51,066 nucleotides of DNA from a virus. Position 1 is the first letter of the stretch, and every line of letters starts with the position of its first letter. Positions 39,522-48,446 of the stretch are shown here, piece after piece. The translations under genes and the position numbers were made by a program. The stretch lies in IMG/VR virus record IMGVR_UViG_3300032116_000298, positions 1-51,066 of that record. One strand, given 5' to 3'. Under the pieces are notes generated by a model. It did not search any database. It was not told the DNA's origin and saw only the letters and a list, made by a program, of their open reading frames with translations.

Positions 39522-42109
39522 TACGTGTTGCCCCTGCGGCCATCGGGCTTGATGTCAATACGCGGAGCGCCAAGCTGCCACTGCACTCCAAGATTGGCAG
39601 ACTCGACCTTGAACTCCATCTGCCGACCACGAACCCGGATCAGCACCTGCCCGGTAAATTGCTCGACCGGAACCGATGCGCTGCGCACCACAGGGGCGTT
39701 GTTTGTGCCGCCGACAGACTCAGGGTTGTTAAATCCCGAGCCAGAGTTTTGCAGCGGCTTGAGCGTCATGGTCACCTGCGGGTTTGCAGCAGACGAACCC
39801 CTGAACGTGATGTCAGGCAACAACCTCCAGATAAACCCAAAAGCATGGCCATCACCAATATCAAACTGCGACGAGGTGATGTAGGCGTTGATAGGGGCCG
39901 GGGTGCCAGAGACGTTGTCGTCAACACCAAACTCATGGAAGACCAAGTTGTTGGAGTACGTGGCAGCAATCGGGTAGTTGTTCAGGCTGGAGTCATTCCA
40001 TGCCGTGCGGCCCATCGAGCCATAGAACCACACATCCTCTTGGTAGTTGTAGATGACGTACTTGTCCACCACCGTTGAGTTGGCAGAGCAGTAAAACCAC
40101 CAGATTTCGTTGAAGCCCTCGTTCGTGCCGCAGCAGATTTGATCCGTCTGGTCGAGGTTGATGTCCTGATAGATGTACTGCCGCAGGTCACAGCGCAAAG
40201 TCAACACCCGGCCATCGTAGCGGTAGAACTTGTCAATACCCATCCAGTAGATGACACCCGAGGCAATGACCGCCGCGTTGGGTCCGATGATGGATATGTT
40301 GTCACCAAGAAGCTGGAAGCCCCAAACGTATGGCGGCCCAAGGTACTGCATGGAGTACAGCGCCGTGTCGCTGAACACAACGATCTCTTGCCGGGACTGA
40401 ACCGCCGCAACGATTCTTGAGCCGTGAGACAGGCGCTGCCCGCCTGCTTGGTTGGTTGCCTCTGGCGTCCAGTTCACCACCGACTCTTGGTCCGTCCAGC
40501 GAACCAGCATGGGGTCAATTTCACTCTCCCCAATCGGGTTGCAACCAAATGCAATTGTGAACCGGCTGATGTCAGACACCATCGCCAAGTTAACAGCCGT
40601 CGGAACATCCGATGCGTACGCCAACGACGATACCGGGATGCCGTTTGAGATCGTGTAAACAGTGCCCGTTGCCGCAGCCGTGCAAACAATTGGGTCACCC
40701 TGCGGGGTTGTTGAGATGTAAAAGTTGCTGCCCCCTGCGCTGTATACGTAGTAGACGGTACCTATGGTCATGCCAGTCGGGACGGTGCCCGTGCTGGTGA
40801 ACCGAATCGCGGTGTCATCTGAAAGCGTTACGCCAACATTAAACTGGGTTGGCCCGAACAGGGTGATGGTTCCCGATCCTGCCGTGGTCAGGTCAATGGC
40901 CGTCCCGCCAACAGTTGCAGAGACTTGCAGCGTTCCTGCGCCTGCGCCATCTTTGTTAATGACGTAGTACACCGTGCCTGCCACCAGAGGAGACGGCAGA
41001 GAAGTCGTTGAAGTGAACTTGACCGGGTCACCGTTGGACAGGGTTGTGGTCGAAGCAGACAGGTACTCGGTTGAGGTGTTTACAGACGTTACAACACGCG
41101 AGTTCAAGGTCGGCGTGACCTCAAGCGGGAGCGCGTTTAACTGCGCGTCCCAGTAGTACAGGGGGCTGCCCTCGTACCCAAAGATCAGATTCTGGCCAAA
41201 GTTTGCCTGATACCACAGGCGCAGATTCAGGAAGCTGGGTTCACCAATACCCCAAGGACCGCTGCCCCACGGGCCAGCACCCCAGCCAGCCAGCGGTTGC
41301 GCCAGTTCAAACCCAACGGGAATCTGGTACTGCGCGTTGACTGTGGTGCCGCCACCGCCCACATCGTATGAAGTGGCGTTGACCGATGCGGTGATGGTGT
41401 AAGTGTTTATATCAACAATTGTGACTTGGAACGACTGATTGAGGACATCAGCCGTGATGCCGTTGTTGACGTACAGCGAAAACGTGCCCGATCCAGCCGT
41501 GGTCGTAGAGATTGGAGCACCGTCAATCACGTTGGCAAACTGAATCGTCGTGCCAGAAACAAGCTGTGCAAAGTACTGCACACCCTCAATCAGTCCAGCC
41601 GGAAGAGCGCCGCCAGCAGACACAGACAAAACCACGGGGGTGTTGTCGGCCAGGGCAGAAGACACAACAAAGTCGGTTGCACTTGAACGGGTGAAGGTCT
41701 GGGTGCTCAGGGCAACCGCACCAATAAAACTGGCGTAATCGCCATCTGCCAGCCCATGCGCGGTGTCGGCCACAGTAATAACCGCTGATCCAGGCGTTGC
41801 AGTGAAAGGGTTTGAGAGAGTGGCAAACTCACGGATGGGCGTAATGTCGTTGTATGAGCCACCCTCTTCAATGTAGAACTTCAGGTTGGTGCCAACGCCG
41901 TTTAGCACGATCCCGTTGAGCGTGGCCCAAGTCCACAGTGACCGGCAGACGCCCTCATACGTGTTGGGCGAAATCTGTGACCAGCCGCCAATCTTCTCGG
42001 GCGTGCCTTGACGGAAGCGAACCTTGTCGCAGTCGTACCAGCCCCCCTCGGTGGTGTACCGCGTGTTTTCCCGGTTGACCCCCGGTTTAAACAAAATTTT
42101 TTGGAGTGG
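39521..42109 (-). CDS. P22 gp10-like tail hub / DNA stabilisation protein
   Basis: 862 aa from ATG 42109. The opening LFKPGVNRENTRYTTEGGWY, then VRFRQGTPEKIGGW, and the later FSDTALYSMQYLGPPYVWGF with YWMGIDKFYRYDG match the Phage_stabilise family, which plugs the portal and bridges to the tail needle in P22. P22 gp10 is about 470 aa. The extra length is at least three related beta modules (about residues 115-480) sharing 'G-x-x-Y(Y/F)' and TTAGSGT(F/I)(S/T)L. Confirms a short-tailed virion. Confidence 0.85.
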   Translation of the reverse strand, partial: PLQKILFKPGVNRENTRYTTEGGWYDCDKVRFRQGTPEKIGGWSQISPNTYEGVCRSLWTWATLNGIVLNGVGTNLKFYIEEGGSYNDITPIREFATLSNPFTATPGSAVITVADTAHGLADGDYASFIGAVALSTQTFTRSSATDFVVSSALADNTPVVLSVSAGGALPAGLIEGVQYFAQLVSGTTIQFANVIDGAPISTTTAGSGTFSLYVNNGITADVLNQSFQVTIVDINTYTITASVNATSYDVGGGGTTVNAQYQIPVGFELAQPLAGWGAGPWGSGPWGIGEPSFLNLRLWYQANFGQNLIFGYEGSPLYYWDAQLNALPLEVTPTLNSRVVTSVNTSTEYLSASTTTLSNGDPVKFTSTTSLPSPLVAGTVYYVINKDGAGAGTLQVSATVGGTAIDLTTAGSGTITLFGPTQFNVGVTLSDDTAIRFTSTGTVPTGMTIGTVYYVYSAGGSNFYISTTPQGDPIVCTAAATGTVYTISNGIPVSSLAYASDVPTAVNLAMVSDISRFTIAFGCNPIGESEIDPMLVRWTDQESVVNWTPEATNQAGGQRLSHGSRIVAAVQSRQEIVVFSDTALYSMQYLGPPYVWGFQLLGDNISIIGPNAAVIASGVIYWMGIDKFYRYDGRVLTLRCDLRQYIYQDINLDQTDQICCGTNEGFNEIWWFYCSANSTVVDKYVIYNYQEDVWFYGSMGRTAWNDSSLNNYPIAATYSNNLVFHEFGVDDNVSGTPAPINAYITSSQFDIGDGHAFGFIWRLLPDITFRGSSAANPQVTMTLKPLQNSGSGFNNPESVGGTNNAPVVRSASVPVEQFTGQVLIRVRGRQMEFKVESANLGVQWQLGAPRIDIKPDGRRGNT

Positions 42110-42119
42110 CATGGTCGTC

Positions 42120-42635
42120 CTACGACAAGAAGAGGGCGCGTTCGTCTCTGCGGCGCTTATCCAGCCCTGCCAGCACTTTACCCCCACCCTTGTTCCAAAG
42201 CAAGAAAGCGTCTGCTGCGCCTTCCCAATCGCCCCGGTTTGCTTTGATGCGGATGCTGCTGCGCTGGAGGTTGCCTAACCCGAAATTAAAGGAAATACTG
42301 ACCAGAGCGTCAAAGCGGCCTTGACTGCCAACACTGCCGGGCACAAGTCGAAGAACACCACGTTCAAAACTTGCGACATCCGAGTCGAAGAGATCATTAA
42401 TTTCCTGCTTGGACCAGACACGGTTGTCCTCCGGTTTCAATGGGTACTCCCTGCGGATCATGGGAATGTCGGCCTGGGTCTTGCCTTCTGGCCGCATCAT
42501 CGGCAGGCGAATCTGTTCTTGATACAGCACATGGCCATATCCAATTGTCCAGATGTGCGCCGGACATAGATACGGGCGGTTTCTGAAACCCTCGTACTTA
42601 TGCATCAAGTCAGCGCCAACCTTACTTAGTTTCAC
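42120..42635 (-). CDS. Endolysin, GH24 lysozyme
   Basis: 171 aa from GTG 42635, whose GTGA overlaps the holin stop. YEGFRNRPYLCPAHIWTIGYGH carries Glu15, Cys24 and Thr30 in the spacing of the T4 lysozyme triad (Glu-8-Asp-5-Thr), with Cys at the Asp position, a known GH24 variant. No signal sequence or SAR helix is seen, so it depends on the holin for release. Degrades peptidoglycan at lysis. Confidence 0.92.
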   Translation of the reverse strand: MKLSKVGADLMHKYEGFRNRPYLCPAHIWTIGYGHVLYQEQIRLPMMRPEGKTQADIPMIRREYPLKPEDNRVWSKQEINDLFDSDVASFERGVLRLVPGSVGSQGRFDALVSISFNFGLGNLQRSSIRIKANRGDWEGAADAFLLWNKGGGKVLAGLDKRRRDERALFLS

Positions 42636-43135
42636 TTCCGGCCCCAGGTGCGCGTCCCAAACCAAAATCCAATAATCCCGCCCAACATGGCCATTTCGTC
42701 GGGACTAAAAATAATATCCGAGTACCGCAGCACATCGTCCATACTCTTAATCATTCCAGGGTTTGTATACAGGTAGTAGCACAGGAACAAGTTGATCAGC
42801 ACCAACTCCAGCACGAAGATGTACGTCACCGTCGGACGCACGGTGCCGACGTAGTTGGCGACCCACTGGCTGGCCCTGTCCAGCACCTTTTCATCGTGTT
42901 TAAGCGCGGCTTCCGTCATCTGCGCCTCGGTCTGCATCATCACTTGGTCGGTGCGGATTTCTTCAATCTTCTGCTGGGCGGCATACCCCTGGGCAGCCAG
43001 AGCCAACTCACGCTCATTTTGCATCCGGGCCAAAGCCAACTCATGCTTTTGGTCGGCCTTGTTCTGGAAGTAGTCCAGCAGTTTTGGCAAGCCGGAAATC
43101 AGCAAGCCGCCGAGGGTAGAGATAAGGGACAACAT
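42632..43135 (-). CDS. Holin of the GTA 3-TM type
   Basis: 167 aa from ATG 43135. Hydrophobic segments lie at residues 1-20 (amphipathic), 103-124 and 148-160, around a charged coiled coil (25-90). SGLPKLLDYFQNKADQKHEL and the end IIGFWFGTRTWGRK fit the GTA_holin_3TM family. It would open the inner membrane for the endolysin encoded next. AAGGAAA lies upstream. Confidence 0.85.
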   Translation of the reverse strand: MLSLISTLGGLLISGLPKLLDYFQNKADQKHELALARMQNERELALAAQGYAAQQKIEEIRTDQVMMQTEAQMTEAALKHDEKVLDRASQWVANYVGTVRPTVTYIFVLELVLINLFLCYYLYTNPGMIKSMDDVLRYSDIIFSPDEMAMLGGIIGFWFGTRTWGRK

Positions 43136-43136
43136 A

Positions 43137-43616
43137 CTATTTTCCTTGTGCCGTGGCTTCCACGATGAACCAAACAGTTGCGCCGATAACGACAAACACC
43201 ACCAACGCGCCGATCAAAATAATGAACAACTCATCCAACTCTTGCTGCCGTTTCTTTGCGGCTTCTTTTTTACGCCTTGCCGCATGGGCTGCGTCTGCTT
43301 CCATCCGCTGCGCCCGAGCCGCAATCCGCATCCAGACATCCATCTTGTTTGCCTGGAAAAACAGCATCTTGATCTGTTCCTCAAACTGCTTGGCCTGCTC
43401 AATGGCCATTTCCAACTCAAGCGCCTTACCTAACGCGGACCCCTTAAACCCACCCTCTTGCGACTTTTGGACAACCTCGATGGCGTCGGCTTTGGCATCA
43501 AAATATTTCCCCAGCACCGGCCCGAGCGAAGTGACATCATCAACCGTCGCGGCGACCTTTTTAACAAGCTCAACCGCTGACGATATCGCAGCAAGGGCGC
43601 TTATCGGGTCGATCAT
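43137..43616 (-). CDS. Coiled-coil protein with C-terminal membrane anchor
   Basis: 159 aa. Helical N-terminus (DPISALAAISSAVELVKKVA), a basic coiled coil (about 85-125) and one strong transmembrane segment FIILIGALVVFVVIGATVWF near the end. Being next to the holin and lysozyme suggests a lysis or membrane-tether role. It is the reverse of a usual i-spanin topology, so spanin is not claimed. Start abuts the previous stop. Confidence 0.8.
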   Translation of the reverse strand: MIDPISALAAISSAVELVKKVAATVDDVTSLGPVLGKYFDAKADAIEVVQKSQEGGFKGSALGKALELEMAIEQAKQFEEQIKMLFFQANKMDVWMRIAARAQRMEADAAHAARRKKEAAKKRQQELDELFIILIGALVVFVVIGATVWFIVEATAQGK

Positions 43617-43898
43617 TTATATTTTGTTTGCTGCAAACACGTTGATGAACACCGTGCCGTCTTCCAAGGCTTCGATCTCGTGCCATTGGCTGGCAATCAA
43701 ATTGACAGGCTTTGTGGCTTTTGTCATCACCAACTCTTTGCCCTCTTTGCGCACAACACATGACCCGGCAGCGCACAGCGTGGCGTGAGCGTACATATGC
43801 TCATGGCGCGGCAACCCCTCACCCTTGTTGGCGTGATACACATAGAGCGCCGCACCGTCATAAGTGAAGGAGTGGGCCGGGGTGAGGGCGACTACCAT
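43617..43898 (-). CDS. Small cupin-fold protein
   Basis: 93 aa. GEGLPRHEHMYAHATLCAAG (metal-binding histidines H-x-H-x3-H), then VNLIASQWHEIEALEDGTVF give the two cupin motifs. Such single cupins occur near phage lysis genes without known substrate. Possibly a minor sugar-binding or enzymatic accessory. Confidence 0.85.
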   Translation of the reverse strand: MVVALTPAHSFTYDGAALYVYHANKGEGLPRHEHMYAHATLCAAGSCVVRKEGKELVMTKATKPVNLIASQWHEIEALEDGTVFINVFAANKI

Positions 43899-43906
43899 GA
43901 AGCGTT

Positions 43907-44143
43907 TTACTTGGTTGGCATCAGCGCCTTGAGTTCGTCTGGCGTCTGCGCTGCGTCCATCTGGGTCTGGAGGGCGGCGTATTTGTCACGGATTGCCTGA
44001 CGAGCGGCCTCGGCTGCGGCTGCATCCACACCCGGAATCTGTTTCATGATGATTGCGTCATGCGGCTCAAACTCTTTGGCACGGGCAGCGCGACGGGCAT
44101 CATGGGCGATAGCCTTCGCCTTTGTCATGTTGATCTGGATCAT
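43907..44143 (-). CDS. Small conserved phage protein
   Basis: 78 aa from ATG 44143. KAIAHDARRAARAKEFEPHD, then IPGVDAAAAEAARQAIRDKY and TPDELKALMP is a pattern common near tail fibre genes. May be a fibre-assembly helper; inferred from position. Coupled to the preceding gene (ATGA). Confidence 0.8.
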   Translation of the reverse strand: MIQINMTKAKAIAHDARRAARAKEFEPHDAIIMKQIPGVDAAAAEAARQAIRDKYAALQTQMDAAQTPDELKALMPTK

Positions 44144-44328
44144 GCATACTCCCATGCGTTGCGGAAGGCGCGGTCAGATGGGATGTCAGCGACATCCACA
44201 ATCTTGTAGGGCTTGCCCTGCGGCACATCTTTGGCCGCGATCTCTTCAATCGTCAGGCCGCACTCGGCAGCAGGCACGATGACGGACACGCCGCCATCGT
44301 CGTTGGGGTAAATGATGCGAGAGTTCAT
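44140..44328 (-). CDS. Small conserved phage protein
   Basis: 62 aa. IIYPNDDGGVSVIVPAAECG, then DVPQGKPYKIVDVADIPSDR and FRNAWEY form a well-known small phage protein found after tail genes, usually paired with the gene that follows here. Function unknown. AGGAGAT lies upstream of the ATG. Confidence 0.85.
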   Translation of the reverse strand: MNSRIIYPNDDGGVSVIVPAAECGLTIEEIAAKDVPQGKPYKIVDVADIPSDRAFRNAWEYA

Positions 44329-44340
44329 GATATCTCCTGA

Positions 44341-44856
44341 CTAACGGAAAACGGAAAAACAGACAATTGTTGGGTCGTATTCACCTGTTGCCCGTTGGTC
44401 TGTAACCATACGAAAATTTGTTGTTGATAGGGTCGTACCAAAAGCAATAACCGCTACGCCGCCGTCATTATTCGACGCTTGTGCGGACAGGGTTTGCGAT
44501 ATTGCATAATTCGCATCCGGCATCGCCGTCGTGAAGTTGATCGTGTAGTCACCCGTGCCGTTATCCGTGATGCTCGTCACGTTGCCCGAGGCGCGGATCG
44601 CAACAGTGCCGGTGCCGTTGAAGTTCACCCATGCGCGGCAACCATAGGCAGTAGCAACAGAGCCGTAGCCTGAATTCATCAGGAAGTTGCCAGAGGCGTC
44701 AAACTCACCACACTGCACACCGCCCTCGGCAAAGCCAATCCTGTCATTGCCTGGGAAATAAATGCCGGTGTTGGCGTCAGTCCCCCTGATGGCAGGAGTA
44801 GCAGCAGAACCGTCGATGTCAGACAGGCCGTCGGTGCCAGACAAAATTAGTGTCAT
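44341..44856 (-). CDS. Tail fibre-like protein
   Basis: 171 aa. TPAIRGTDANTGIYFPGNDR at the N-terminus is a typical fibre motif. CRAWVNFNGTGTVAIRASGN, then DNGTGDYTINFTTAMPDANY form a beta-rich C-terminal head seen in many phage fibres. Likely receptor-facing. GGAG precedes the ATG. Confidence 0.85.
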   Translation of the reverse strand: MTLILSGTDGLSDIDGSAATPAIRGTDANTGIYFPGNDRIGFAEGGVQCGEFDASGNFLMNSGYGSVATAYGCRAWVNFNGTGTVAIRASGNVTSITDNGTGDYTINFTTAMPDANYAISQTLSAQASNNDGGVAVIAFGTTLSTTNFRMVTDQRATGEYDPTIVCFSVFR

Positions 44857-44866
44857 GTGTTACTCC

Positions 44867-45670
44867 TCACTCATAAAGAATGTTGATTGATCCGGCGTCG
44901 AAGGTGTCAGTGCCATTAAAACTTGTAATACGCACTCTATCAAGCGCCCCGGAAAGAGATAAATTGCCCGCGCCGGTAACACTCCAGCCAGAACGATTAA
45001 ACAAATGGTCAGAAATCCAAACATTTCCAGAAATATTTGTTATAACCATTCTGCCAATTGTGTTTTCTGATGCAGTCCCAGATTGAATACCAAAGCCGTT
45101 TGTGGTTGAAAAAGAAGTAACTGTATTTGTTGATGTTGCAGAAACAGTTACAGATGTATAGCCGGAAGTCACAATTGAGCCGGCACCAATTTGAACTAAC
45201 ATGCCAGAACTGCCGTTCATACTCACCCCGTTGAACATCACCGTGATGCGGCGCACCCAAGACGGGATGCCGGTGAAATCAATGCTGGTGCCGGAGGTGG
45301 AGTTCTGAGCGGTGCCGGGGACAATCTGGCTGTTTGTCGCGCCAGCAAACGGGTACCACGTTGTGTCGGTCAAGCGATAAATGAACGACTCGGGCTGGTT
45401 GGCCCGCATGGTTATCGTGCCCCCAACCAAGGACTGGCCGGTGTTGCCCTGCACAGTCAGAGCGGTGATCTGCTGCGTGGACTCGATGGTGATGATCATG
45501 CCGTCTGCCGGAGAGGCAGGCATTGTGATCGTGCCGGTGGCCAGCGTACCCGCTGGGTTGGCGATCAGGGTTGTGGTACCCGCTGCAAAAGTGTACGAAA
45601 AGCCCGTCGTCAGGACTTGGAAGTCATACGACTGTAAGACGCCGTTGGTGCCGCTGATTGCTGTTGGCAT
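44867..45670 (-). CDS. Tail fibre-like protein
   Basis: 267 aa, Thr/Ser/Gly-rich beta protein: LIANPAGTLATGTITMPASP, then ITALTVQGNTGQSLVGG. The region 45000-45250 is more AT-rich than its flanks, hinting that the C-terminal half was exchanged. Probably a fibre subunit. Confidence 0.8.
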   Translation of the reverse strand: MPTAISGTNGVLQSYDFQVLTTGFSYTFAAGTTTLIANPAGTLATGTITMPASPADGMIITIESTQQITALTVQGNTGQSLVGGTITMRANQPESFIYRLTDTTWYPFAGATNSQIVPGTAQNSTSGTSIDFTGIPSWVRRITVMFNGVSMNGSSGMLVQIGAGSIVTSGYTSVTVSATSTNTVTSFSTTNGFGIQSGTASENTIGRMVITNISGNVWISDHLFNRSGWSVTGAGNLSLSGALDRVRITSFNGTDTFDAGSINILYE

Positions 45671-45679
45671 GGTTGTTCC

Positions 45680-45937
45680 TTAAAGGTCTTGGGTGCCTTG
45701 AGACACAGGCTGGTCAGGTGGGACAACAGGCTCAGGGGTTGGTTTCACCTTAATGGTACTGTCGGCATTGTCGTAATACCACTGATCAGCCTCTACCGCA
45801 TCATCACAGTCCACCCAAAAAAGAGTCTTGTAGACCGGAAATTCTTGGGCGGCAGTTTCAACAATACGCCAGCCAATAACTTCTTGCGTGTTTGGGTTGA
45901 GCACATTTTCTGTTGAAGAAACCAATGCTTTTTTCAT
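45680..45937 (-). CDS. Small acidic protein among fibre genes
   Basis: 85 aa from ATG 45937. It contains VIGWRIVETAAQEFPVYKTL and WVDCDDAVEADQWYYD, then a proline-rich acidic tail. I recall such proteins as small fibre-cluster companions; possible assembly chaperone, not proven. Confidence 0.75.
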   Translation of the reverse strand: MKKALVSSTENVLNPNTQEVIGWRIVETAAQEFPVYKTLFWVDCDDAVEADQWYYDNADSTIKVKPTPEPVVPPDQPVSQGTQDL

Positions 45938-45938
45938 C

Positions 45939-46760
45939 TCAATACTCCACCAAAACAAATCCCGGAGCGCCAGCGCCGCCTGTTTGGGAGCCTGCGCCGC
46001 TAACTCTATTACCACCGCTGCCACCCGCGCCGTATCCAGAGCCCGCTACACCGTTACTGTTGGCATTGTTGTCTGCACGATTACCGCCACGACCAAATTC
46101 TGATACCCCGAAAGTGTCTGTTATAAGGACATTAGCACAGCCAGAAATATAGAAAAATTGCTGCGCCGCAGCATAATTTGTTGCACCACCGGAGCCCGAG
46201 GAAACGCCCGAGTTAGCACTAATTCCAGCCGAGCCAGCCCCGCCTGGAATGTTAAAGTTGCCGCCCGTTGCAGTCCCGGCAGCCCCCCCTCCTCCGAAAA
46301 CGTTACCGCCGACCCCGCCTGCGCCGCCTGTTGCGGAACAAAATGCGCCAAACGATGACGTTCCACCAGTCCCACCAGTAGCGCCAGCCGAAACCGTACC
46401 ACCGGCTCCAACAGTCACAGTTACGGTGCCTCCCGGAGTAAGCCCCGTAACCCATTCAATTGCAGTGCCACCGCCACCGCCACCACCGCCAGCGCGGCCT
46501 AGTGCGCTTGGGCCGCCCCCGCCACCACCACCGGCAACCACTGTGACCTTAACTGCGGTAACGCCTGCCGGGACTGTAAAGGTGGAAGTGCCTGTGGTTG
46601 TAAACAGTTCTGCCCGCGCCCCGCCAGTAATATCGCTTGTCAGAGCGACAGTGCCAGTTGAATCAGGCAGCGTGAGGGTTTGGTTGTTGTTGGAGTTTGG
46701 CGATGCAACCGTAAATATTCCGGTGCCGCCGACATTCCCAGAAAGACGTACTGAACTCAT
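45939..46760 (-). CDS. Polyglycine-rich tail adhesin
   Basis: 273 aa. A fibre-type N-terminus (NQTLTLPDSTGTVALTSDI) precedes a domain made of glycine runs (up to eight in a row) broken by short variable loops, and an end in PGFVLVEY. This matches polyglycine-helix adhesins such as those at the tips of some T-even tail fibres, where the loops bind the receptor. Likely a host-range determinant. Confidence 0.85.
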   Translation of the reverse strand: MSSVRLSGNVGGTGIFTVASPNSNNNQTLTLPDSTGTVALTSDITGGARAELFTTTGTSTFTVPAGVTAVKVTVVAGGGGGGGPSALGRAGGGGGGGGTAIEWVTGLTPGGTVTVTVGAGGTVSAGATGGTGGTSSFGAFCSATGGAGGVGGNVFGGGGAAGTATGGNFNIPGGAGSAGISANSGVSSGSGGATNYAAAQQFFYISGCANVLITDTFGVSEFGRGGNRADNNANSNGVAGSGYGAGGSGGNRVSGAGSQTGGAGAPGFVLVEY

Positions 46761-46769
46761 GTTCGCTCC

Positions 46770-47360
46770 TTAAACCACTACCCAGCTTGAGCCGGTGGTT
46801 ACAGTTACCGATATACCGCTGTCAATTGTGACGGGGCCAAATGTACCGGCGTTGGTTGCTGCCGGGATGGTGTAGTTTGAGGTCACGTTCTGACCGTTTT
46901 CAAAGAATATCTGATCCGTGCCACCACCCGTTGCGCCGCCAGAGCCGCCAGCAACTTTGACAAAATCCCCAACCCCTGAGTCCCATGCCATCAGGGCTGC
47001 CTGCCCAGCAGAGACAAATGCGCCCGCCGTGGGGCTGCTCGGGCCGCCGCGCAAATACACCAGGGAATCTGAGTTGTTGATCACCACATACATTTTGCTC
47101 TGCTTGGGAGCGTTGATGTAGCGCGTAGCACCCGGTGTCCCGGTGGCAATCAGGATGGCGTTTCTGGCCTCGTTTGGAGCGCCCCCTGCGGTGGTGGTCA
47201 GGGTCCAGTCGCCAGCCGTCACACTGGCGGTTGAAAATTGAGCAATCGCATCCTCAACCAGTTGTGTAAGCTGGCTGTTTACGGCGGTTCCCCATGTATT
47301 TACAAGGCTGCCCGTTACGGGCTGGATCAGCCCGAGTAGCGAAGTGTATGCGGATGGCAT
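46770..47360 (-). CDS. Tail fibre protein with shared C-terminal cassette
   Basis: 196 aa. TSLLGLIQPVTGSLVNTWGT at the start, then a small beta domain (INAPKQSKMYVVINNSDSLV). The C-terminus GPVTIDSGISVTVTTGSSW matches the end of the 48446 gene product. Likely a fibre or baseplate component. Confidence 0.85.
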   Translation of the reverse strand: MPSAYTSLLGLIQPVTGSLVNTWGTAVNSQLTQLVEDAIAQFSTASVTAGDWTLTTTAGGAPNEARNAILIATGTPGATRYINAPKQSKMYVVINNSDSLVYLRGGPSSPTAGAFVSAGQAALMAWDSGVGDFVKVAGGSGGATGGGTDQIFFENGQNVTSNYTIPAATNAGTFGPVTIDSGISVTVTTGSSWVVV

Positions 47361-48446
47361 TTAAGGCTCCTTTGTGTCGATATTGCGCCAGCCAGCGTCA
47401 GCCGAGGTTGAAACATTTTGCCACGAGGAAGGTCCCGTGTCATCAATGACTACCCACCCAGCGCTTTGGGTATCGACGATCAATTCCCATTTCAAACGAA
47501 CCATGATCTGGTCCGCCGCGTTTACGTTCTCTTGGATCAGGGAAACAAACGCCACAATGACCGCAAGTACTTCTTCTGCTGTGGCTGACTCATCAACACT
47601 TACAGCAAACCCGGCATTAGCAACTACCGTTTCCGCGCCAACAGCCGACTCCGAGACCGAGGCACCAAAAGTCAGACTTGTTGCCACTGCGTCATCTGCC
47701 TGAGCACTTTCGAGCACCGCACCAAAAAAGGTGAAGCTGGATGCCGTTTCGTCCAACCCAGCCGCAGACTCAGCGATTTGAGTGGAATACACCGGCACAG
47801 AGGACACAGTCTCCGACCCCGTCGCGTTCTCAGAAATCTGGGTGGAGTACGTCGGAACGCTGCTGATGGTGTCGGTTCCAGTCACAGTTTCCGTGACGCT
47901 TGCTGGGAACGTGGCCGCACTTGCCACTGTGTCCGTACCAGACGCACCCTCATCCACTACCCCGAACAGGGCATGTTGGGTGAACGCGAAGTCCGCACCT
48001 TGAGCGGTCTCGTCAATTGACGAGGTCAAAACTGCACCCGCAACTACAGCGTCAGTGCCTGTCGCGCTCTCAGAAATGCTGGTCGAGTAGATGGGAACAG
48101 ACGAAACGATGTCTGTGCCGGTTGCGGTCTCATCAAGAGAAACAAGAAAAGTTGCTGCCGCAGAGACCGTATCCGTGCCTACCGCAGACTCAGAAACCGC
48201 TGCAAGAAACGAGGCGCTGGCAGCTTGAGAATCTGACCCAGTCGCGGTCTCAGAGACAGACGACAAAAATGTAACGCCGCCAACTACGGTGTCATTACCA
48301 GTCGCGGACTCGGAAACGGAAGCAGGTAAAGTTAAAGCCGCTGAGACGGCGTCAGTCCCGGTAGCGGACTCAATGACTACAGCGGCAAATACGTTCCCCG
48401 CCAGCGCGGAAATCGCTGTTGTTGAGAACGCATGGAAGCCAAACAT
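47361..48446 (-). CDS. Virion protein built of 20-residue repeats
   Basis: 361 aa. About 14 tandem repeats (residues about 23-310) with consensus (V/I)-S-E-S-A-x-G-x-D-x-V, then a hydrophobic strand and A-S. The C-terminal domain carries SAGWVVIDDTGPSSW and GWRNIDT. The even 20-residue period suggests a stacked beta structure such as a solenoid or fibrous stalk. It sits in the fibre cluster. Repeat copies differ by several residues, so the array is old or under diversifying selection. Confidence 0.85.
   Translation of the reverse strand: MFGFHAFSTTAISALAGNVFAAVVIESATGTDAVSAALTLPASVSESATGNDTVVGGVTFLSSVSETATGSDSQAASASFLAAVSESAVGTDTVSAAATFLVSLDETATGTDIVSSVPIYSTSISESATGTDAVVAGAVLTSSIDETAQGADFAFTQHALFGVVDEGASGTDTVASAATFPASVTETVTGTDTISSVPTYSTQISENATGSETVSSVPVYSTQIAESAAGLDETASSFTFFGAVLESAQADDAVATSLTFGASVSESAVGAETVVANAGFAVSVDESATAEEVLAVIVAFVSLIQENVNAADQIMVRLKWELIVDTQSAGWVVIDDTGPSSWQNVSTSADAGWRNIDTKEP

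Noticed and set aside
46249-46773. Proline-rich plus-strand frame
   Set aside because: It is the complement of the glycine codons of the polyglycine adhesin.
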